Shown: positions 50,642-59,773, counted from the first letter of the stretch. The stretch is 64,000 nt of DNA from Candidatus Competibacter sp. (GCA_029624815.1 JARSSH010000010.1:1-64000); one strand, 5' to 3'. Translations and numbers: made by a program. Notes: generated by a model from the letters alone, not told the origin.

Positions 50642-52162
50642 TCAATGGGGCGTCACCGAGCGCCGCAGCAGATCCTCGGCCACCCGACCGAGCTGCCGCA
50701 GGCTGCGGACCACTTCGGTTTGGTGACAGACCGGCTCGTACAACGACATATCGCAACTACCCATCTTCCAACTGCCGCGCGGTTCCGGCGACAGCCAGAG
50801 CAATTGCTTGGCGCGGCGGCGGATTTCCTCTAGCACCCATACCTGTGGTGGGTTACGGTTACCACGCCCGTCACCAAGGATGATAACGGTGGTTTGCGGC
50901 GTCACCGCCGCTAAATGGCGATTGTGGAACAGGCTCAAGGCGTGGCCGTAATTGCTGTCCACATCGGTGTCGATCAGACCGCCGTCGAATACGGTGCTAA
51001 TCGCTTCATCAATGTTCTGTTGCTCGAAACACGCGCTGACTTCCACCAGGTCGCTGACGAAGGCGAAACTGCGCACCTGGCCGAACAGGCTTTGCAGGTT
51101 ATAGACCAGATGCAACATGAAACGAGCGGTGTTGCGCACCGACAGACTGACATCGCAAATCACCACCAACCGGGGTTTTTCATTGCGGTAATGGGTCATG
51201 ACCGGCTGAAATGGGATGCCTTCATATTTCATATTGCGGCGTAGGGTGAGCGGAACGCTGATCCGGCCATGATGGCTAATGTGTCGGCGATAGGAACGAG
51301 CGCCCCGCATCCGCCGGCACAGTCGCTGCACGATCTCAGTCATTTCCCGGCGTTCCTGTTCCGAAAAGCGGTAGTTGGGCATGGCGCGGCGCGACGGCTC
51401 AGGCATCTTCGGTGGTGGTTGCAGCGCCAGCTCCCGTTCCAGATAACGCTTCAGCAGTTCCGGCAGATTGGCAATGCCGCCGTCCAGTCGGCTGGACAGA
51501 CGCTGGATCAGATTCTTGTCCACGTCCATGTCGTTGAGTTCATCCAGCAATTCAGTCACGGCTTCGGCGATCACATCGGCGTTCAGCGCCACGATAGCCT
51601 CGTCCAAGTTCAACTCGCCGGCCCGTCCGACGCTCTTCATCCGCCGCGTCTTCAGCCATTGCATGGCTTTCCGTATCACCTGATCCAGCAAATCCCGGTT
51701 GCGGCTCAACAGCAGGTTCTGGCCAAACTCGGCCAGACTGAGATCATTGGCGTCCTGATGCGAATCGAAATGAGTTGCCATCGACTCATCATCGAAATAG
51801 TCGCGGATATCGAGGGCGTCTTCATGGGCGTTATCACCGTCGGGTTGACCGGTGATCTGAGTCTGCTCCGCGACCGTTGCCGGTGGTTCCGGCGCGGTTT
51901 CGGGGTGTGGCGGCGGTTCCGCCACCGATTCAGGCGACGGCGATGCCTTGGGCAAGCTGAAGAACTGCTCGAACAGCTCTTCGAACACCGGCTGATCACG
52001 CACATCCTTGATCAAGGTGCTTCGCAGAACCGTGCGCACCGTATCGCGATCGTGCAGCGCGACCCATGCCAATGCCTGCATCGCGTCCTGCGATTCAGCT
52101 GGTGAAATTCGCACTCCCCGCTTTTTCAGCAGAAAAATGAAACGATTGATCACGGCGTCCAT
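50642..52162 (-). CDS. VWA (CoxE-like) protein of a MoxR-VWA pair
   Basis: The 506-residue protein starts MDAVINRFIFLLKKRGVRISP, typical of CoxE/VWA partners of MoxR ATPases. An acidic, Pro-rich linker (about 95-145) precedes the helical middle. The C-terminal VWA domain has a MIDAS motif (VVICDVSLSVRNTARF, i.e. D-x-S-x-S) and VIILGDGRGNRNPP. It starts 2 nt after the moxR stop. Such pairs act in metal insertion or assembly of cofactor enzymes, for example carbon monoxide dehydrogenase maturation, so they might mature the Fe-dependent alcohol dehydrogenase. That link is inferred from position. The ATG at 52162 is chosen; a longer frame to 52348 would overlap moxR. Confidence 0.87.
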   Translation of the reverse strand: MDAVINRFIFLLKKRGVRISPAESQDAMQALAWVALHDRDTVRTVLRSTLIKDVRDQPVFEELFEQFFSLPKASPSPESVAEPPPHPETAPEPPATVAEQTQITGQPDGDNAHEDALDIRDYFDDESMATHFDSHQDANDLSLAEFGQNLLLSRNRDLLDQVIRKAMQWLKTRRMKSVGRAGELNLDEAIVALNADVIAEAVTELLDELNDMDVDKNLIQRLSSRLDGGIANLPELLKRYLERELALQPPPKMPEPSRRAMPNYRFSEQERREMTEIVQRLCRRMRGARSYRRHISHHGRISVPLTLRRNMKYEGIPFQPVMTHYRNEKPRLVVICDVSLSVRNTARFMLHLVYNLQSLFGQVRSFAFVSDLVEVSACFEQQNIDEAISTVFDGGLIDTDVDSNYGHALSLFHNRHLAAVTPQTTVIILGDGRGNRNPPQVWVLEEIRRRAKQLLWLSPEPRGSWKMGSCDMSLYEPVCHQTEVVRSLRQLGRVAEDLLRRSVTPH

Positions 52163-52164
52163 CG

Positions 52165-53238
52165 TCAGCCACCGGTACGGCCGTCGGTACGGCCACGATA
52201 GCTGGTGAAGTAGCGGGCGGTGTGCTCCTGGCGGCGTTGCTCCAGATAGTTCACATCCGGCTCGGCGGGTCGCGCCGGCGGATGCAACAGAGTTTCGGCG
52301 GCCGAGGCTTCCGGCGGACTCCGCGATTGCAACGATTCGACGATCCACGGCAATCGCTCATTGACTTGCTGAGTATCACGCTCGTATTTGATCAACAGAT
52401 GCAGCGTTTCCTCCAACAAGGTTGGAGTCAGCGCATCGGCGTTGAGCAGCACGAGCGCCCGCGCCCAGTCCAGCGTCTCGCTGATGCTGGGGGCTTTGCG
52501 CAGTTCCAGGGCGCGCAGCCGGCGGATCACCGCAACCACCTGCGTTGCCAGGGTTTCCTGCAATGCCGGTACCTTCATTCGCAGGATGTCCAGTTCCCGC
52601 TGCTCATTCGGATAGCCGATGAACAGATGCAAACAGCGGCGCTTGAGCGCGTCGCTCAGATCGCGGGTGTTGTTGCTGGTGATAATGACATAGGGGATGG
52701 TCGTGGCTTTGACCGTACCGATTTCCGGCACGGTCACCTGAAAATCGCTCAGCACTTCCAGCAGGAAGGCTTCGAATTGCTCCTCGGCGCGGTCGAGTTC
52801 GTCAATCAACAATACGACCGGGTCGGGGGAACTGATCGCTTGGAAAATGGGGCGGCGCACGATGAAATGTTCCGAGAAAAATACATCTTCATGCAGATGC
52901 AATTGCTCAACCGCCTCGTGCAAATCGCCAACGCCCTCGAACAAGCGGCTGATTTTGTCGCGCAGAATCTGCGTGTACAGCAATTGCTTGCCATATTCCC
53001 ACTCATAAAGCGCATGCGCTTCGTCTAGCCCGCCGTAACATTGGAGCCGAATCAATTGGCGATCCAAGGCGGCGGCCACCGCCTTTGCCAATTCGGTCTT
53101 GCCCACGCCCGCCGGTCCTTCGATCAGGATCGGTTTGCGCATGTGCAGAGCCAGAAAAGCCACTGTCGCCAGTTTACGGTCGCAGAGATACTGCTGATCG
53201 CGCAACTGCGCGACGGTTTGCTCGATCGATGCGAACAT
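52165..53238 (-). CDS. MoxR-family AAA+ ATPase
   Basis: The 357-residue AAA+ ATPase of the MoxR family has Walker A EGPAGVGKTEL (about 40-50), Walker B VVLLIDELDRAEE, and sensor and arginine regions around TSNNTRDLSDALKRRCLHLFI. MoxR ATPases act as chaperones with VWA proteins, and the partner is encoded 2 nt downstream. An ideal GGAG ribosome binding site lies 6 nt before the ATG at 53238; the upstream ATG at 53292 is less likely. It follows the alcohol dehydrogenase by 98 nt on the same strand. Confidence 0.9.
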   Translation of the reverse strand: MFASIEQTVAQLRDQQYLCDRKLATVAFLALHMRKPILIEGPAGVGKTELAKAVAAALDRQLIRLQCYGGLDEAHALYEWEYGKQLLYTQILRDKISRLFEGVGDLHEAVEQLHLHEDVFFSEHFIVRRPIFQAISSPDPVVLLIDELDRAEEQFEAFLLEVLSDFQVTVPEIGTVKATTIPYVIITSNNTRDLSDALKRRCLHLFIGYPNEQRELDILRMKVPALQETLATQVVAVIRRLRALELRKAPSISETLDWARALVLLNADALTPTLLEETLHLLIKYERDTQQVNERLPWIVESLQSRSPPEASAAETLLHPPARPAEPDVNYLEQRRQEHTARYFTSYRGRTDGRTGG

Positions 53239-53336
53239 GCGCGACTCCAGACCCGGACCCACTGGCGCATAGCCAGCGGTCCGGGTTATCAAGGGAAGTA
53301 CTCAAGACTGAGCTTGGAACCCAAAGGGAGCCAGTT

Positions 53337-54647
53337 CTAGTAGGTGCCGACCAGGGAATGGCGCACGACCGGCGCTACCGCTTCATAGGTGCATTCACGA
53401 GCGTTGCCCGGCGTTGAACCATCACCTAGCACATGATGCGTGATGCGGTCGATATCGCGGTCATCGGCGGCAATTTTGGCGCTACTCAACTCAGCGTAGC
53501 GTCCCTGCCCCATCCGCGACTTGGTGTAAGGGCCGACACTGGCGAAGTTGGCCGGGATATTGAGATCCTTGCTGAGCCGGATCGCGGCTTCCACGGCGCG
53601 TTCCGCGGCGGAAACATCGGACAGACCGTCCACGTTTTCACCCATTGCCTTGGCGATGTCGCGGAAGCGCTTGTAGTTGGTTGGCATGTTGTATTCCCAG
53701 ACGCGGGGCAGGGCAATAGCGTTGTTCAAGCCATGGTGTGAATCGTAGAAGGCGCTGACCGCGTGGGAAATGGAGTGAATGATGCCGAGACCGCCACTGT
53801 TGAACGCCTGCGCCGAGACGTAGGAGGCGTACATCATATTGGTGCGGGCTTCGAAGTTCAGCGGTTCCAGCACCGCGCGCCGCAGATTCTGCGCCACCAG
53901 TTCGATGCCCAACAGCGCGCTGCCCAAGCTCGGCATGAAATCGATCCGCGAAACATAAGGCTCGGAAGCATGCGCCAACACATCGAAACCGCAGAAAGCA
54001 GTCAAGTCCTGCGGCATGGAAAAGTGCAGAACCGGATCGTTGATGCTCAGCGTTACCGGGACGTTTTCGTCCAGCCCCAGCCATTTATAAGGAGCCTTTT
54101 CCGAGGTGGTGTCAGTGATGACATAGGCCCAACTGGTTTCCGAACCGGTGCCGGCGGTGGTGTTGATGGCGATATGCGGCGGATTATTGGGGTTTTCGGA
54201 TTTGTTGAAACCGTCGAATTCGTTGATGTTGCGGCCATCGTGGGAGACGACGATGCGCGCGCCCTTGGTGGCGTCGGTCACGCTGCCACCGCCGACCGAG
54301 ACGAAGCTGTCGCATTTCTCGCGAGTATAGAGGTCAGCGATGTCCATGACGTTGTAGTCCTTGGGATTGGACTCAACTTTGTCATAGACCACGACGTCGA
54401 TATCCCGGTATTTGAGTTTACCAACGATGTCTTCGACAATGCCGGTGCCGCGTAACCCGGAGGTGGCGAGTACGCAACGCTTGAAGCCGAGCTTATTGGC
54501 TTCCAGTCCCACCATTTCATAGGCGCCGGGACCAAGCAGGCCACGAGGAATACGATGAAATTCTTTGATTGGAAACTGCCAGAGTTTGTGTGCTTCCACA
54601 GTTGATTCCTCTTCACTTTGATGGTCATGAGCGGATGGAATCCGCAT
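53337..54647 (-). CDS. Iron-type alcohol dehydrogenase, similar to NDMA-dependent methanol dehydrogenase (MDO/MNO)
   Basis: The 436-residue protein is a group III (iron-activated type) alcohol dehydrogenase. Probable metal ligands are Asp222, His226, His291 and His305. A glycine loop GGGSVTDATKGAR binds NAD(P). The close resemblance of segments such as LWQFPIKEFH, GFKRCVLATSGLRGTGIVEDI and YDKVESNPKDYNVMD to actinobacterial nicotinoprotein methanol/alcohol dehydrogenases (MDO, MNO, ThcE), recalled from memory, suggests a tightly bound NAD(H) and dependence on an artificial or natural acceptor. Mycofactocin is that acceptor in mycobacteria. An alternative GTG start at 54599 has a GAGGA site 9 nt upstream. 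First gene of the 21.7-kb run. Confidence 0.88.
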   Translation of the reverse strand: MRIPSAHDHQSEEESTVEAHKLWQFPIKEFHRIPRGLLGPGAYEMVGLEANKLGFKRCVLATSGLRGTGIVEDIVGKLKYRDIDVVVYDKVESNPKDYNVMDIADLYTREKCDSFVSVGGGSVTDATKGARIVVSHDGRNINEFDGFNKSENPNNPPHIAINTTAGTGSETSWAYVITDTTSEKAPYKWLGLDENVPVTLSINDPVLHFSMPQDLTAFCGFDVLAHASEPYVSRIDFMPSLGSALLGIELVAQNLRRAVLEPLNFEARTNMMYASYVSAQAFNSGGLGIIHSISHAVSAFYDSHHGLNNAIALPRVWEYNMPTNYKRFRDIAKAMGENVDGLSDVSAAERAVEAAIRLSKDLNIPANFASVGPYTKSRMGQGRYAELSSAKIAADDRDIDRITHHVLGDGSTPGNARECTYEAVAPVVRHSLVGTY

Positions 54648-54654
54648 TATTTTC

Positions 54655-54670
54655 CCTATCGAGAGATAGG
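54655..54670. promoter_or_regulatory. Inverted repeat next to the alcohol dehydrogenase start
   Basis: CCTATC-GAGA-GATAGG is a perfect 6-bp inverted repeat whose minus-strand transcript includes the AGGG sequence just ahead of the ATG at 54647. It may be an operator or may hide the ribosome binding site in a hairpin. Confidence 0.4.
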
Positions 54671-54784
54671 AGCGTTGCCTTTCGAGCTGATCGAGTTGCG
54701 TTCGAGGCCACTTGGCAATCGTTTTTCGGCAGGGAAGAATTCGCTTGCCGTGTTGACTTGGGAAGAGTTTTACAACAAGTGGGC

Positions 54785-54801
54785 CAACATTATAAATGTT
54801 G
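54785..54801. promoter_or_regulatory. Inverted repeat in the putative promoter of the alcohol dehydrogenase
   Basis: CAACATT-ATA-AATGTTG is a perfect 7-bp inverted repeat about 140 nt upstream of the gene in AT-rich DNA. It has the form of a dimeric regulator site. No GG-N10-GC sigma-54 promoter was found nearby on the minus strand. Confidence 0.4.
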
Positions 54802-54894
54802 TTATTATTTTTTTATATTTTCATAATTATTAAGCGATTTTTTTTGTAGGAGGGATCGCTAAATCCATTTAATCCAGAGCCAAACATAATAATT

Positions 54895-55176
54895 GTGAAA
54901 AAAACGTGGCATGCGCTGTATCAAACTGCTCCATCTTTGGATGAGCAGGAATCGATTCGTGGGGGTGCGGGGCGGGCGATAACTCATACCAAGGCCCACC
55001 GTAACAGTCGCTTGGATGGGCGACCGATTCATTGGGCTAAATTGAAATTGTCGATCAACGAACTGGGTGGCCGGTCGTTTGAATCGAACGCGGCCTATCT
55101 GGCATGGTGCTACGAGCGGGGGCAGCCCGTCCCGCCGATCACCGACAGGCTGCAACGTGGAGGGATGGGGGCGTGA
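54895..55176 (+). CDS. Doubtful small protein, unknown
   Basis: A 93-codon frame with a GTG start and without a convincing ribosome binding site. The product is basic, with a possible helix KLKLSINELGG, and resembles nothing I recognise. An AGGAGGG sequence at 54848-54854 lies 40 nt upstream and does not fit any start in this frame. It could be a degenerate gene, since it lies in otherwise non-coding DNA between two operons. Confidence 0.25.
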   Translation: MKKTWHALYQTAPSLDEQESIRGGAGRAITHTKAHRNSRLDGRPIHWAKLKLSINELGGRSFESNAAYLAWCYERGQPVPPITDRLQRGGMGA

Positions 55177-55234
55177 TATTTGGCGATCTGGTCATGGCGG
55201 CCACCGTTCTCAACTCCGTGTTGGCCGAATCTGT

Positions 55235-56542
55235 TTACTTGTCCTGCTTGCGATGGTCCACCACCCGCACGGCCTTCCCTTCGGAACGAGGAATCTCGCC
55301 GGTGGTCTTGACCGCGACCTTGGCGGTCACGCCGATGAAATCCTTGATGTCCTTCTGGGCCTTGTGCGCGACCCGATCCATTGCCTCCCGACCCTGGGCG
55401 ACTAGCGGCGGGCTACCTTCCACATTGACCGTGAGTAGATCGAGGTTATTTTCGCGGGATATTTCCAGTTGGTAAAATGGCGACAGGGTTTCGGTCTGCA
55501 TAAGGATGGCTTCGACCTGCGAAGGGAATACGTTGACCCCGCGAATGATCAGCATGTCGTCGGTACGGCCGGTGACGCGCTGCATGCGAACGTGAGTCCG
55601 GCCGCAACGGCAGGGCGCGGGGTCGAGCACCGAGATGTCGCGGGTGCGGTAGCGAATCACCGGAAAGGCTTCCTTGGTCAACGAGGTGATCACGATTTCG
55701 CCCGGTTCGCCGTAGGGAATCGGCTGGCCCGTGTTGACGTCGACCGCTTCGATCAGGAAGTGATCCTCGAATACATGCAGGCCGCTTTTGGCTTCGATAC
55801 ATTCGATCCCCACGCCGGGGCCGATCACCTCGGACAGACCGTAGATATCGATCGCATCGATGCCCAATCTCGACTCCAGCTCGTAGCGCATTTCCTCGGT
55901 CCACGGTTCCGCGCCGAACACGCCGACCTTGAGCGGCAGCTTGCGCAGATCCACGTTCATATCCTCGGCGGTTTCGGCGAGGTTGAGGGCATAGGACGGC
56001 GTGCAGGACAGGCCGGTGGGCTCGAAATCCCGGATCAGCATGATCTGGCGCTGGGTCTGGCCACCGGAAATCGGAGTGACCATGACCCCCAGCTCCTCGG
56101 CGCCGTAGTGCAGCCCCAACCCGCCGGTGAACAGTCCGTAGCCGTAGGCGTTGTGCAGGCGATCGCCGGGCCGCATCCCGGCGGCGGCCAGACTGCGGGC
56201 CATGACGCGCGCCCAAGTACGAATATCGCGACGGGTGTAACCGACCACCGTGGGTTTGCCGGTGGTGCCGCTGGAGGCGTGGATGCGGACCACCTGGTCG
56301 GTGGGGACGGCGAACATGCCAAAGGGGTAATTTTCGCGCAGGTTTTCCTTCTTGGTAAACGGCAACAGCCGGACGTCGGCCACGGATTGGATATGGCTGG
56401 GCTTGACGCCGAGTTCGTCCATGGCTTCGCGGTAATAGTTGACGGTCTGGTAACAGCGTTCGACGGTGGCGCGCAGCCGGCGCAGTTGCAGGTTTTGGAG
56501 TTCTTCGCGCGGCAGGGTTTCCTGTTCGATATCAAGAATCAT
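55235..56542 (-). CDS. paaK: Phenylacetate-CoA ligase
   Basis: The 435-residue enzyme activates phenylacetate to its CoA thioester. The AMP-binding P-loop is [14 protein letters not shown] (about 93-106). The motif [12 protein letters not shown] and the CxCGRTH sequence, seen as [10 protein letters not shown], are typical of PaaK. The C-terminal region [13 protein letters not shown] ends with the conserved lysine segment. The ATG at 56542 begins at [10 protein letters not shown], the usual PaaK start; the longer frame to 56611 overlaps the CBS gene. It is followed by the long intergenic region, and LivFG genes lie upstream on the same strand. Confidence 0.94.
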   Translation of the reverse strand: MILDIEQETLPREELQNLQLRRLRATVERCYQTVNYYREAMDELGVKPSHIQSVADVRLLPFTKKENLRENYPFGMFAVPTDQVVRIHASSGTTGKPTVVGYTRRDIRTWARVMARSLAAAGMRPGDRLHNAYGYGLFTGGLGLHYGAEELGVMVTPISGGQTQRQIMLIRDFEPTGLSCTPSYALNLAETAEDMNVDLRKLPLKVGVFGAEPWTEEMRYELESRLGIDAIDIYGLSEVIGPGVGIECIEAKSGLHVFEDHFLIEAVDVNTGQPIPYGEPGEIVITSLTKEAFPVIRYRTRDISVLDPAPCRCGRTHVRMQRVTGRTDDMLIIRGVNVFPSQVEAILMQTETLSPFYQLEISRENNLDLLTVNVEGSPPLVAQGREAMDRVAHKAQKDIKDFIGVTAKVAVKTTGEIPRSEGKAVRVVDHRKQDK

Positions 56543-56607
56543 GAGGGCTCGGTTCCGTTTTTCCGTTTTAAGAAGGGGTTCGGGGCAGGAGTGGATTTCC
56601 CGGCGCC

Positions 56608-57264
56608 TCACGCCACCGGCAGCGTTTCGGCGAGCAGTTCGTAGCCCAGTTTTCGCAGGTGCTGGTTCAGGGCGCGCGGGTCGCTGGCGCGATAGCGGAC
56701 CACCGCCACGCGCAGGCCGGTTTGATCGGGATGCAGAGGCGAAACGACGGTGGCGATGTAACCGCCGGCCTCGTTGATCGTGGTCAACAGCTTGCCCAGT
56801 TGGCCGATGGTGTCGGGCAGGTATACGGCGATGCGGGTGGCGTCCTGCATCAGGCAGCCGGTGATGTCGAGGAAAAAATCCAGCAGATCTTCATGGGTGA
56901 CGATACCCGCCAGCTTGCCGCCTTCCGCCACTACCGGCAAGCACCCAATTTTTTCCTGGCGGAGCAGGCGCGCGGCTTCCTCGACCAAGGTATCGGGCGC
57001 GCAGGTAATCACCTTGGCGCGCATGACCTTGGCGGCGGTGAGCTTGCCCAGCAGATAGTTCGCTTCGCCGACCGATAGGGTGGTGATCGGCGAGGGTGAA
57101 ACTCGTTCGAGGTCGTGGGAGGTAATGAGTCCCACCAGATGACCGTCGCGCACGACCGGCAGATGGCGAATATGGTGGTCGCGCATCAGCGCCGCCAGTT
57201 GCGGCAGGCGGGTTTCCTCGGCGACCCGCACCACCTCGCGAGTCATGATCCGGTCTACGTACAT
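56608..57264 (-). CDS. CBS-pair protein with C-terminal ACT-like domain (AcuB-like)
   Basis: The 218-residue protein has two CBS motifs (about 7-60 with [19 protein letters not shown], and 82-135 with [20 protein letters not shown]) and an ACT-like C-terminal domain (about 140-210). This layout is found in AcuB-type proteins, which probably bind adenine nucleotides and regulate acyl- or acetyl-CoA metabolism. Located 65 nt before paaK on the same strand, it may tune the ligase or the transport genes upstream. No catalytic residues are seen. Confidence 0.85.
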   Translation of the reverse strand: MYVDRIMTREVVRVAEETRLPQLAALMRDHHIRHLPVVRDGHLVGLITSHDLERVSPSPITTLSVGEANYLLGKLTAAKVMRAKVITCAPDTLVEEAARLLRQEKIGCLPVVAEGGKLAGIVTHEDLLDFFLDITGCLMQDATRIAVYLPDTIGQLGKLLTTINEAGGYIATVVSPLHPDQTGLRVAVVRYRASDPRALNQHLRKLGYELLAETLPVA

Positions 57265-57402
57265 GGTTCCTGTCCGGTAAGGGGGAAGGGTAGTGCTTCA
57301 GACGTGGATATTGAGTTCAATAACTACTTTATATTCATTTAGTTGATGGTCATTATATCCACATCAGGAACACCACCGGGGGAAGTTAACGATTGTCCTG
57401 TG

Positions 57403-58146
57403 TTAATAACCCAGATAGGCCCGGCGCACTGCGTCATCGGCGAGCAGTTCCATCGCCGGGGCGGTCTTGATGATGCGACCGGTTTCCAAAATATAACCCC
57501 GATTGGCGATGGCCAGGGCGGCGCTGGCGTTCTGTTCGACCAACAGAATGGTAACGCCCCGGCTGTTCAGTTCGACGATGACCCGAAAGATTTCCTCGAC
57601 CAGCAACGGCGCCAATCCCATCGACGGTTCGTCCAGCAGCAGCAGGCGCGGGCGGCCGAGCAAGGCGCGACCGATGGCGAGCATCTGCTGCTGGCCACCC
57701 GAGAGGGTGCCGGCCAGTTGTCGACGCCGCTCGGCCAAAATCGGAAACAGGGTGTAAACGTGTTCCAGTTCCCGCCGCACCCAGTCGTCGTCACGAATCC
57801 GGTAAGCGCCCAGCCGTAGGTTGTCCTCGACACTCAGCGGGGCGAAAATCTGCCGACCTTCGGGAACCTGGCAGATGCCGGCGGCGACGATACGGTGCGC
57901 CGGCCAGCGGGTGATGTCTTGGCCGGTAAAACGAATGCAGCCATCGCCGGAGGGATGCAAGCCCGAGAGGGTGTGGAGCAGGGTGGTCTTGCCGGAGCCG
58001 TTGCCGCCGACGATGGCCACCAGTTCGCCGGAATGGACTTGCAAGTCGGCTTGATGGATGGCACGGACCGGACCGTAGTCGCTGCTCAGGCCGGCGACTT
58101 CGAGCAAAAGCTCCTCCTGTTTCCAGAGGGGGGATTCAGACGGCAT
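57403..58146 (-). CDS. livF: Branched-chain amino-acid/aromatic ABC transporter ATPase LivF
   Basis: The 247-residue ATPase has Walker A VGGNGSGKTTL, the signature LSGGQQQMLAIGRAL, Walker B LLLLDEPSMGL and the switch His region replaced by VEQN, as is normal in LivF. The sequence VPEGRQIFAPLSVEDNL is diagnostic of the family. The ATG at 58146 is preferred; it overlaps livG by 11 bp. The genes near PaaK suggest uptake of an aromatic acid rather than leucine, but this is an inference. There is a 138-bp gap downstream before the CBS gene. Confidence 0.9.
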   Translation of the reverse strand: MPSESPLWKQEELLLEVAGLSSDYGPVRAIHQADLQVHSGELVAIVGGNGSGKTTLLHTLSGLHPSGDGCIRFTGQDITRWPAHRIVAAGICQVPEGRQIFAPLSVEDNLRLGAYRIRDDDWVRRELEHVYTLFPILAERRRQLAGTLSGGQQQMLAIGRALLGRPRLLLLDEPSMGLAPLLVEEIFRVIVELNSRGVTILLVEQNASAALAIANRGYILETGRIIKTAPAMELLADDAVRRAYLGY

Positions 58147-58915
58147 ACCGCACCGCGCCTCCCAGATAAGCGGCAACTACCCGCGGGTCGACCTGAATTT
58201 CCGCCGGCGTGCCTTCAGCCAGCACGCTGCCGTAATCCAGCACCAGCAGGCGATCCGAAACGTTCATCACCAGCGGCATGTGGTGCTCGACCAGCAGCAC
58301 GGTTACGCCGGTGGCGCGGATGCGAGCAATCAACTCGCGCAAGGCCAAGGTTTCGGTGTCGTTAAGGCCGGCGGCCGGTTCGTCGAGCAGCAGCAGGCGC
58401 GGGTGGGCGGCCAAGGCGCGGGCGATTTCGACCCGCTTCATCAAACCGTAGGGCAGGGAACCCGCCGGTTGCGCGGCCCGATCCATCAAATTGCACAATT
58501 CCAGCGCTTCACTCGCCCATTCCCGTAGCCGTTGTTCCTCACGCCGCACGCGGGGCAGTCGCAGGGCGGCGGTCAGCAGATCGGTCTTGGCCCGCAAGTG
58601 ACAACCGACCATGACGTTTTCCAACACCGTCATGTTGAAGAACAGTTGCAGGTTTTGAAAGGTGCGGGCGATGCCCAGCGCGGCGATGCGGTGCGTCGGC
58701 AGGCCGCGCAGTTCGTGACCGTCGAAGCGGATTGAGCCAGACGAGGGTTGACAAAAGCCGCAGAGGTTATTGAACAGGGTGGTTTTACCGGCGCCATTGG
58801 GGCCGATCACAGCATAGATCAAACCTTCCGGTACCTGAAAACCGACACCGGCCAAAGCCATGACACCACCGAAGCTTTGTTCCAGATCGTCGACCGCGAG
58901 CAAATTTTTCATCAT
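58136..58915 (-). CDS. livG: ABC transporter ATPase LivG
   Basis: The 259-residue ATPase pairs with LivF. Walker A is IGPNGAGKTTL, the family motif FQNLQLFFNMTVLENVMVG is present, the signature is the diverged SLPYGLMKRVEIARAL, and Walker B is LLLLDEPAAGL. The switch region reads VEHHM. The permease genes livH and livM and a binding-protein gene, usually adjacent, are absent: the next gene upstream is an unrelated AT-rich coiled-coil gene only 13 nt away. The transporter operon may have lost its 5' half, or the partners lie elsewhere. Confidence 0.92.
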   Translation of the reverse strand: MMKNLLAVDDLEQSFGGVMALAGVGFQVPEGLIYAVIGPNGAGKTTLFNNLCGFCQPSSGSIRFDGHELRGLPTHRIAALGIARTFQNLQLFFNMTVLENVMVGCHLRAKTDLLTAALRLPRVRREEQRLREWASEALELCNLMDRAAQPAGSLPYGLMKRVEIARALAAHPRLLLLDEPAAGLNDTETLALRELIARIRATGVTVLLVEHHMPLVMNVSDRLLVLDYGSVLAEGTPAEIQVDPRVVAAYLGGAVRYAV

Positions 58916-58928
58916 CGGACATAGATGT

Positions 58929-59738
58929 CTATTTCGCTATCGTGACACTAAAGCGCTCAATTTTAAATTGACTGAAAGTCATTGGGGTATTGTAAGTAAA
59001 ATAGCTATTGGAATTATTGTCCTCTCTTTGATCCAAGAGAATTTCTAAATCAGCCGTATTTCCGTTTTTTGGCTTTACTATAAAATTTAAACTAATACCC
59101 ATGTGATTATAAATTTGATAAGCACTCTTTAGGAGATCGTCTTGATTAATCTGGCGACCGCTGCTAAAAAATTTTGTAATTTGATTTCGCTCATTTTCAT
59201 TAAAATGCCGACTAAGCAGCACATTTTCTATGCGCCAGCTTTCTTTAGGGTTAACGGCGGCGGTTTCTGTTTTAACAAATGGTTTTACTGTTGCCATGGA
59301 TTGAGGTTGCACAGATGGGGTTCTTTGAGTCGAATTGGATAGGGTTTTAGTTTCCGGTCTTGCCACTGTTTGTGTTTCTCTTAAAATTTCTTGTAGATTA
59401 TTGGCTAACCTTAAATTTTCATCAAGATCATTTTTTTCTTTTATGATAGCTTCAATTTTTGTGTGTATGTTTGTGATATCCGCACGAATTTTTATAATCT
59501 GTATTCTATATTTGTCAGATGCCGCCAAATTAGCAAGTTTTTTCTCCTGCTCTTCTAGTTTCGTCTGGATGCTGAATGCTTTCTCTTGTCGTTTCTTAGC
59601 ATCGGCTAACCTCTCTTCCAACTCTACTATTTGCTTATTCAATGCTTGCAAGTTGGTTTGGGTGTAACCAAGAGATTGTATCGCAGTTATAGATAACAAT
59701 AAAACAATAAAATAAAGTTTTATTATTTTAGTATTCAT
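58929..59738 (-). CDS. Secreted coiled-coil protein, unknown function
   Basis: The 269-residue protein has a signal peptide or N-terminal anchor (about 1-27, Leu/Ile-rich) followed by a long heptad-like coiled coil (about 28-115, many Glu, Lys, Leu and Ile). A Ser/Thr/Pro-rich linker leads to a C-terminal globular part of about 100 residues that contains a pattern of polar strands. I do not recognise a family. It is AT-rich compared with livG and lies 35 nt after the kinase gene on the same strand, so the two may be co-transcribed. Confidence 0.65.
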   Translation of the reverse strand: MNTKIIKLYFIVLLLSITAIQSLGYTQTNLQALNKQIVELEERLADAKKRQEKAFSIQTKLEEQEKKLANLAASDKYRIQIIKIRADITNIHTKIEAIIKEKNDLDENLRLANNLQEILRETQTVARPETKTLSNSTQRTPSVQPQSMATVKPFVKTETAAVNPKESWRIENVLLSRHFNENERNQITKFFSSGRQINQDDLLKSAYQIYNHMGISLNFIVKPKNGNTADLEILLDQREDNNSNSYFTYNTPMTFSQFKIERFSVTIAK

Positions 59739-59773
59739 GGCAATATTCCATCATGATGACTTTTGAAAGTCAG

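Larger units (their letters stand above)
54648..55234. other. Region upstream of the alcohol dehydrogenase, AT-rich, with palindromes
   Basis: Nearly 600 bp between the alcohol dehydrogenase and paaK genes. The part 54770-54910 is strongly AT-rich and holds the palindromes listed separately; it should carry the main promoter of the mycofactocin gene run. A doubtful plus-strand frame lies at 54895-55176. No RNA gene is recognised. Confidence 0.55.

Noticed and set aside
53337-54647. Ordinary NAD-dependent alcohol dehydrogenase of the propanediol type
   Set aside because: The detailed motifs and the mycofactocin context fit the NDMA-dependent nicotinoprotein group better.
55469-56644. 391-codon plus-strand frame opposite paaK
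   Set aside because: Same reason: an antisense frame kept open by codon bias of PaaK.
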